From assembly GCA_031291115.1 (NCBI GenBank), contig JARLJQ010000010.1, positions 113,605 to 177,604 of the forward strand: a stretch of DNA of 64,000 nucleotides, given 5' to 3'. The DNA comes from Legionella sp. Lineage in GTDB: Bacteria > Pseudomonadota > Gammaproteobacteria > Legionellales > Legionellaceae. Position 1 is the first letter of the stretch, and each line of letters opens with the position of its first letter. Of the stretch, positions 59,780-64,000 are shown one piece after another. The notes beneath the pieces are model-generated. The model saw only the letters and a program-made list of their open reading frames with translations. It did not search any database and was not told the origin of the DNA. The position numbers were made by a program, and so were the translations under genes.

Positions 59780-60621
59780 GCTGAGTCAGCTGAAGGGCTG
59801 TTTATATGCCAGTTATAAATGTAGCTATCAATACTATTGATATGCTTTAACTGACTCAGGAGTGGTTCTTGGGCAAATTGTAATAAATGGATTATGACGT
59901 CTTGCTTGGTGCCACCAAAGTCTTCTTCATACCAATCATACAACTTGGAAATAATAAGCCGACCTTCAATAACACTAACACCTCTGAGCGAATTAACATA
60001 AGTTGACGTGGCATTATTTAATTGCTCTTCCAGGATAAGACCTTGATATGCTTTTCTGTTTAAATTGGGCGCGCCAATACTGGCATTATTTAAAGTATAA
60101 TGAGTGCGGACATCATTCCAAATTGGGCGAATGATACGATTATTAATATCATCTAAGGTTAGTGTTGTGCCTTTAATGGTTATTAGATTGGCACCCCATG
60201 GTCCAACGCTGAATAAGCCGGGAGAGATATTAATTTCCTGAATGGTAGAAATAGGGTAGTAATTGGCTACGGTTTGCACCATCAAGGCATTATAAATGTT
60301 AATCCAATAAGCTAATTGCTCATTACGGTTGTAATTATTAATGTTAACTTGCGCCATGCTTCTTATATAGTCTTTGAGCAGGTTAAAATCGATTTGCGTC
60401 ATGTGTCCATAATCAACAAGGTTAATGTTTTCCTCATTGGTAACCACTCGACGATTCAAAAAATCCTGCCACAGCTGATGCGAGATAACCTCTTTAGAAA
60501 GAGGGTTATTAATTTCCCATTTTGGCCACAAGCTTTTATGAAATGCCGCCTGCGCGACTCCTGTGGTGAGGAGCAAGAGTAGGATGATAAGGTAATTTGT
60601 TTTGTATTTTATTTTAAACAT
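59776..60621 (-). CDS. DUF547 domain protein, exported
   Basis: The 281-aa protein has a signal peptide (cut near AQA, residue 25) and the DUF547 core with QLAYWINIYNALMVQTVANYYPI and HYTLNNASIGAPNLNR. The function of DUF547 is unknown. It overlaps recR by 8 nt and the sulfatase-like gene by 4 nt, so all three are translated from one mRNA. Confidence 0.88.
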   Translation of the reverse strand: MFKIKYKTNYLIILLLLLTTGVAQAAFHKSLWPKWEINNPLSKEVISHQLWQDFLNRRVVTNEENINLVDYGHMTQIDFNLLKDYIRSMAQVNINNYNRNEQLAYWINIYNALMVQTVANYYPISTIQEINISPGLFSVGPWGANLITIKGTTLTLDDINNRIIRPIWNDVRTHYTLNNASIGAPNLNRKAYQGLILEEQLNNATSTYVNSLRGVSVIEGRLIISKLYDWYEEDFGGTKQDVIIHLLQFAQEPLLSQLKHINSIDSYIYNWHINSPSADSA

Positions 60622-61207
60622 TAATTACAGCTCTGTTGCGAAGGGCATTCCCAATGGTATTACCATCTAAAAACTCCAACTCGCCTCCAGAGGGTATGCC
60701 ATGGGCTAGTTGAGTAATATTGATTGGTTGATCACGTAGAAGTTGGTGAATAAAATGAATCGTCGTTTGTCCTTCAACACTGGGGCTTAAGGCTAGAATT
60801 ACTTCCTGAATGCTTTCGGCAATAATAAGATCTCGAAGTTTAGGTAAACCTATATCATCTGGACCTAATCCATCAAGTGGGGATATTTTGCCCATGAGCA
60901 CGAAATATTTGCCTTGAAAGGAATTGCTTTGTTCTATAGCCGACACATCTGCAGGGCTTTCTACCACGCAAAGCAAGGAAGAGTCGCGTCTGGGATTTTG
61001 ACAGAGTACACACAGTTCTTGTTCGGTGTAATTCATACAGCGCTGGCAATGCTTGATTTGGCTCATTGCTTGCTCCAAACAAGAGGCAAGGTTTAATCCT
61101 CGCTGTCTTTGATGCTGGAGTAAGTGAAATACCATGCGCTGTGCTGATTTTGGGCCTACGCCGGGAAGGCACCGCAGTGCCTCGACCAAGCGGTTTAGCA
61201 TATCCAT
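60614..61207 (-). CDS. recR: Recombination protein RecR
   Basis: The 197-aa protein has a helix-hairpin-helix (LRCLPGVGPKSAQRM), a C4 zinc motif (C54, C57, C66, C69) and a Toprim domain. It works with RecO in RecF-pathway repair by loading RecA at gaps. Order dnaX-ybaB-recR is conserved in bacteria. Confidence 0.96.
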   Translation of the reverse strand: MDMLNRLVEALRCLPGVGPKSAQRMVFHLLQHQRQRGLNLASCLEQAMSQIKHCQRCMNYTEQELCVLCQNPRRDSSLLCVVESPADVSAIEQSNSFQGKYFVLMGKISPLDGLGPDDIGLPKLRDLIIAESIQEVILALSPSVEGQTTIHFIHQLLRDQPINITQLAHGIPSGGELEFLDGNTIGNALRNRAVINV

Positions 61208-61215
61208 AGTCAGGA

Positions 61216-61551
61216 TTATTCCTTATCGCCGCCCATCAGGTCAGTTGGGATATTTAGACCTGCGGTTAATTGGCTAATTTTTTCTTTAGATGCTTTTTCA
61301 ATTTTACGAACAGCATCATTAACGGCTGCAGCAACCAGGTCTTCAATCATTTCAACATCTTCTTCCATCATTGTTGGTTTGATTTTAACTTCGGTTACAT
61401 CATGACGACCATTCATTTTCACAGTAACCATGCCACCACCTGATTCGCCAGTGACTATTAGTTGACTTAATTGTTGTTGCGCTTCTTGCATACGTTGTTG
61501 CATTTTTTGCGCTTCTTTCATCAGATTACCAAGATTTTGATTCATATCCAT
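61216..61551 (-). CDS. ybaB: YbaB/EbfC nucleoid-associated protein
   Basis: The 111-aa protein has an N-terminal Met/Gln-rich helix ([20 protein letters not shown]) and conserved [16 protein letters not shown]. It binds DNA as a dimer. It lies between dnaX and recR as usual. Confidence 0.95.
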   Translation of the reverse strand: MDMNQNLGNLMKEAQKMQQRMQEAQQQLSQLIVTGESGGGMVTVKMNGRHDVTEVKIKPTMMEEDVEMIEDLVAAAVNDAVRKIEKASKEKISQLTAGLNIPTDLMGGDKE

Positions 61552-61632
61552 TATTAAAGCCTCGTTTGTTTAAAATTCAAGTCGTCTCAGTTCCGTTAAA
61601 ATCAGGGGCCTGAGAATTCAGGTATCTATATA

Positions 61633-63315
61633 TTATAAGTCATCTTTGAGTGGGACAATAGAATTTTTGACCAATTCGGCTGAAAAATCCCGTTGGATTT
61701 GCTGAAAGACAGGGTCACTATGCAAAGCCGCTTCTGCTATTTGCTGTTTTTGTTGTGTTGCCTGCTCTTTTTGCTGAGCTGGTGAAGAGTGTACGGATTG
61801 CTCACTATTTAAAATTACTTTCACGGACGCTTTTTGGTAATACGTAGCTAATGCCGTTTCAATACGTGTTACTACGGTTGGTGTGAACATGGATTGGTGT
61901 CCTTTGGCAACTCGTAATACAATTTCTCGTCCTTCTACAGAGAGTAACTCAGCATTTTCTATTGCGTTGAGCGCAAAGCCCGATAATTTCAAATGGGGAA
62001 TAATAGCTGCCCAGTTATTATCTTCATTATTAGTTACATTAAGAACTGCTTCTTCTTGCACAGTATGTTCCTGAATCGGACTTTGAGGCGGTTCTTTTTT
62101 CACTTCAGTTACTACATCATTCCACGGCGGTGTTGAAATAGCAGCTGGAGCTTGATACACCGGAACTGAGGGAGTAATTTGAGGCGTGACTGTTTTCACT
62201 ATGTTCTGTACAAGTGGTGGAGTTGCATTAATTGGCGCCGGTCTAAACGTTAACATGCGTAATAGCGTCATGTTAAAACCAATAGCCAATGTGGGGGCCA
62301 AATGAATTTCTTCGCGTCCCATTAAACCAATCTGATAAAACAATTGAATGTCTTCAGCTGAAAACTGCTGAGACAGTGCTTTAATTTCAGCCGAAGGGCT
62401 AATGAGTGAATTATGATCGCCAATACTTTGGTACACCGTTATTTGGTGAAGATGAGCAAGCAACTCATCTAATACATATTGGAAATGGCCACCTTCAGTA
62501 GAAACTTGTTGGCTAATCGTTAGTAGCATGGCCGCATTTTGTGTCGCTAAGGCATCTAATAATTGAATAGCATAATCTTGTTGGGTATATCCTAAAATCA
62601 TTTTGACATCACTGGCCAGCAATTGTTTATCGCAACTGGTGATAGCTTGATCTAATAAACTTAAGGCGTCACGTATACTGCCGCGAGCAGCCTGAGCCAA
62701 TATATCTAAAGCCTTAGCCTCTGAATCTAATTGTTCGTCTTGAAGGATCATCTGCAAATGTTTACTGATTAATTCGGGTTCCAAATGCTTTAGATTAAAT
62801 TGCAGACAGCGCGACAAAACGGTAACCGGTAGTTTCTGAGGGTCAGTAGTGGCTAAAATAAATTTGACGTGACTAGGTGGTTCTTCTAATGTTTTTAATA
62901 GTGCATTGAAGCTGTGTTGAGACAACATATGCACTTCATCTATTAAGTAGATTTTAAAACGACCACTAGCTGGCGCGTATTGAACGTTATCCAGTAATTC
63001 ACGCGTGTCTTCAACGCGTGTTTTGGAAGCACCATCAATTTCAATCAAATCAATAAAGCGACCTTGCTCAATAGAAACACATGCATTGCATTGTAAGCAA
63101 GGTTCTGAGCTTATGCCCACTTCACAATTTAGGGATTTTGCTAAAATTCGGGCGACACTGGTCTTACCAACACCGCGGGTGCCGGTAAATAAATAGGCAT
63201 GATGCAGGCGCTGTTGATTAAGCGCATTAATTAATGCCTTATTAATGTGATCTTGGCCAACCAGTTGGGAGAATGTGCGTGGTCGCCATTTACGGGCAAG
63301 TGCCAGATAGCTCAT
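61633..63315 (-). CDS. dnaX: DNA polymerase III subunit gamma/tau
   Basis: The 560-aa protein has Walker A GTRGVGKT (44-51 region), zinc cysteines C64, C73, C76 and C79, DEVHM, and a C-terminal Pro/Gln-rich linker with a tau domain. It is the clamp-loader motor and organises the replisome. A run of six A in the linker is not in the frame needed for E. coli-type -1 frameshifting. It starts 16 nt after 4.5S RNA. Confidence 0.95.
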   Translation of the reverse strand: MSYLALARKWRPRTFSQLVGQDHINKALINALNQQRLHHAYLFTGTRGVGKTSVARILAKSLNCEVGISSEPCLQCNACVSIEQGRFIDLIEIDGASKTRVEDTRELLDNVQYAPASGRFKIYLIDEVHMLSQHSFNALLKTLEEPPSHVKFILATTDPQKLPVTVLSRCLQFNLKHLEPELISKHLQMILQDEQLDSEAKALDILAQAARGSIRDALSLLDQAITSCDKQLLASDVKMILGYTQQDYAIQLLDALATQNAAMLLTISQQVSTEGGHFQYVLDELLAHLHQITVYQSIGDHNSLISPSAEIKALSQQFSAEDIQLFYQIGLMGREEIHLAPTLAIGFNMTLLRMLTFRPAPINATPPLVQNIVKTVTPQITPSVPVYQAPAAISTPPWNDVVTEVKKEPPQSPIQEHTVQEEAVLNVTNNEDNNWAAIIPHLKLSGFALNAIENAELLSVEGREIVLRVAKGHQSMFTPTVVTRIETALATYYQKASVKVILNSEQSVHSSPAQQKEQATQQKQQIAEAALHSDPVFQQIQRDFSAELVKNSIVPLKDDL

Positions 63316-63331
63316 ACGTGTTTCACAAGTT

Positions 63332-63445
63332 GGGTGGCAGCTCTAAGAGCCACATCTCGGCGCTCGAATCAATTGTTACCGCTGCTCCCTTCCGGGCCTG
63401 ACGGGGTTCACAATCTATCGCCGCGAGAGGACCAATAGAGCCACC
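63332..63445 (-). ncRNA. ffs: 4.5S signal recognition particle RNA
   Basis: The minus strand contains GTCAGGCCCGGAAGGGAGCAGC, the conserved Ffh-binding loop. Flanking sequence pairs into a long hairpin, with outer GGTGGC...GCCACC ends. Ends are approximate. No terminator was found before dnaX, so the two may share a transcript. Confidence 0.93.
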
Positions 63446-63818
63446 ATAGTTGAATCGTGAAGACTATCAAAAAAAATGCAGGATAGCCAGACTTGTTAAA
63501 AAAAAATTATAAAATTCCAAATAGGGTCTATACTTAATACCCTAATATAGAAGTATGTAATTATAAGTACTAAGTGGTTTTTATAAAACCTACCCAATGC
63601 TTTCATTCCGATGTTTGATTCTTAACGAGGTGAAGCCGCGGCTGTTTTAATTTGCCAGCAGAATAAAGCAGATTAGTGTAACTCAGTAATACGCTGATTT
63701 TGTTGAGAATACGTTTTGGGTTACAGCGCTTTGGATATCGCCTATTCATTATTATATGGAAGACGTCGGAGCGAACAGAATTAATAAGCACATATTTTAA
63801 AAAAAACGCAAAAAGTGT
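63446..63818. other. Noncoding region between 4.5S RNA and the rRNA promoter
   Basis: About 370 nt of AT-rich DNA with a small dyad TAGGGT...ACCCTA near 63520-63553. Short frames on the minus strand look like chance. Promoters of ffs must lie at the left end. I see no gene here. Confidence 0.5.
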
Positions 63819-63846
63819 TTGACACTGTGTGTGAAATCAGTAGAAT
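63819..63846 (+). promoter_or_regulatory. rRNA operon promoter P1
   Basis: TTGACA (63819-63824) and TAGAAT (63841-63846) are 16 nt apart, with an A/T tract upstream like an UP element and a GC-rich discriminator after the -10. The arrangement is typical of stringently controlled rrn promoters. Confidence 0.8.
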
Positions 63847-63902
63847 ACGCAGCACGCCCCGGGGGCAGAGTTCATTAAGAAAAAGAGAAGACAAACTGTG
63901 TG

Positions 63903-63914
63903 GGCGCTTTAAGA
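63903..63914 (+). promoter_or_regulatory. Candidate boxA antitermination site in the rRNA leader
   Basis: GGCGCTTTAAGA matches 9 of 12 bases of the rrn boxA TGCTCTTTAACA and sits about 65 nt before 16S. Confidence 0.45.
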
Positions 63915-63977
63915 GAATTTGAGTGCTTGTAAGAAATAAAGAAGTAAAGAGCTGGTTTAAAACTAGCACAGGAATTT

Positions 63978-64000
63978 GAACTGAAGAGTTTGATCCTGGC
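63978..64000 (+). rRNA. rrs: 16S ribosomal RNA, 5' end only
   Basis: The last 23 bases, GAACTGAAGAGTTTGATCCTGGC in content, are the conserved 16S start including the universal forward-primer region. The gene continues past the window. Confidence 0.93.

Noticed and set aside
62094..62100. AAAAAAG run in dnaX as a programmed -1 frameshift site for gamma
   Set aside because: The codons read GTG AAA AAA GAA, so the heptamer is not in the A-AAA-AAG phase needed, and no flanking structure was evident.
63603..63969. Two short minus-strand frames before 16S
   Set aside because: One covers the rRNA promoter and leader, and neither has a convincing start or coding character.

Overview
The window is chromosomal DNA from a gammaproteobacterium of the genus Legionella, probably not L. 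pneumophila itself. The base composition is AT-rich, the proteins look like Legionella proteins, and the gene order matches what I recall of the L. pneumophila region from mavN/lapA through nuo to pnp. No database search was possible, so genus and orthologue names rest on recognition.

Layout. Positions 1-2210 hold the start of a Fur-box-controlled membrane gene reading off the left edge (possibly mavN/iroT), a secreted M28 aminopeptidase and a small secreted protein. Positions 2283-7138 hold the prkA-yeaH-spoVR operon on the minus strand. Positions 7395-12745 carry pepN, a periplasmic 2H-phosphoesterase-like gene that overlaps the start of divergent aroE, and a patatin-like phospholipase. Positions 12880-17686 are the most accessory-looking part: two Legionella-type membrane proteins with the same architecture flank a POT peptide transporter and a small Gly/Trp/His-rich lipoprotein. 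One of the two has a PmrA-like box upstream, so both are candidate Dot/Icm effectors. Next come hda-pgsA and an acyltransferase-SGNH protein.

Positions 21271-51858 form the conserved gammaproteobacterial supercluster yhbY <> rlmE-ftsH-folP-glmM-tpiA-secG-tRNALeu ... tRNAfMet-rimP-nusA-infB-rbfA-truB-rpsO-pnp. A complete 14-gene complex I operon (nuoA-N) sits between the two tRNA genes. Positions 51985-57723 hold small membrane, folate, nucleotide and pyrophosphate genes, a CorC-like protein, an orphan OmpR-type regulator with a degenerate receiver, an unrecognised 362-aa protein and a 58-aa basic protein. Positions 57547-63315 are mostly a minus-strand run: dnaX-ybaB-recR-DUF547-sulfatase-like, with 4.5S RNA directly upstream of dnaX. 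The right edge enters a 16S rRNA gene behind a strong stringent-type promoter.

Two families of short palindromic elements are scattered between genes. One copy supplies the C-terminus of the 2H protein, two sit inside the nuo operon, one lies between prkA and yeaH, and one lies between the rpsO promoter and its coding region. No insertion sequence, prophage or CRISPR array was seen.
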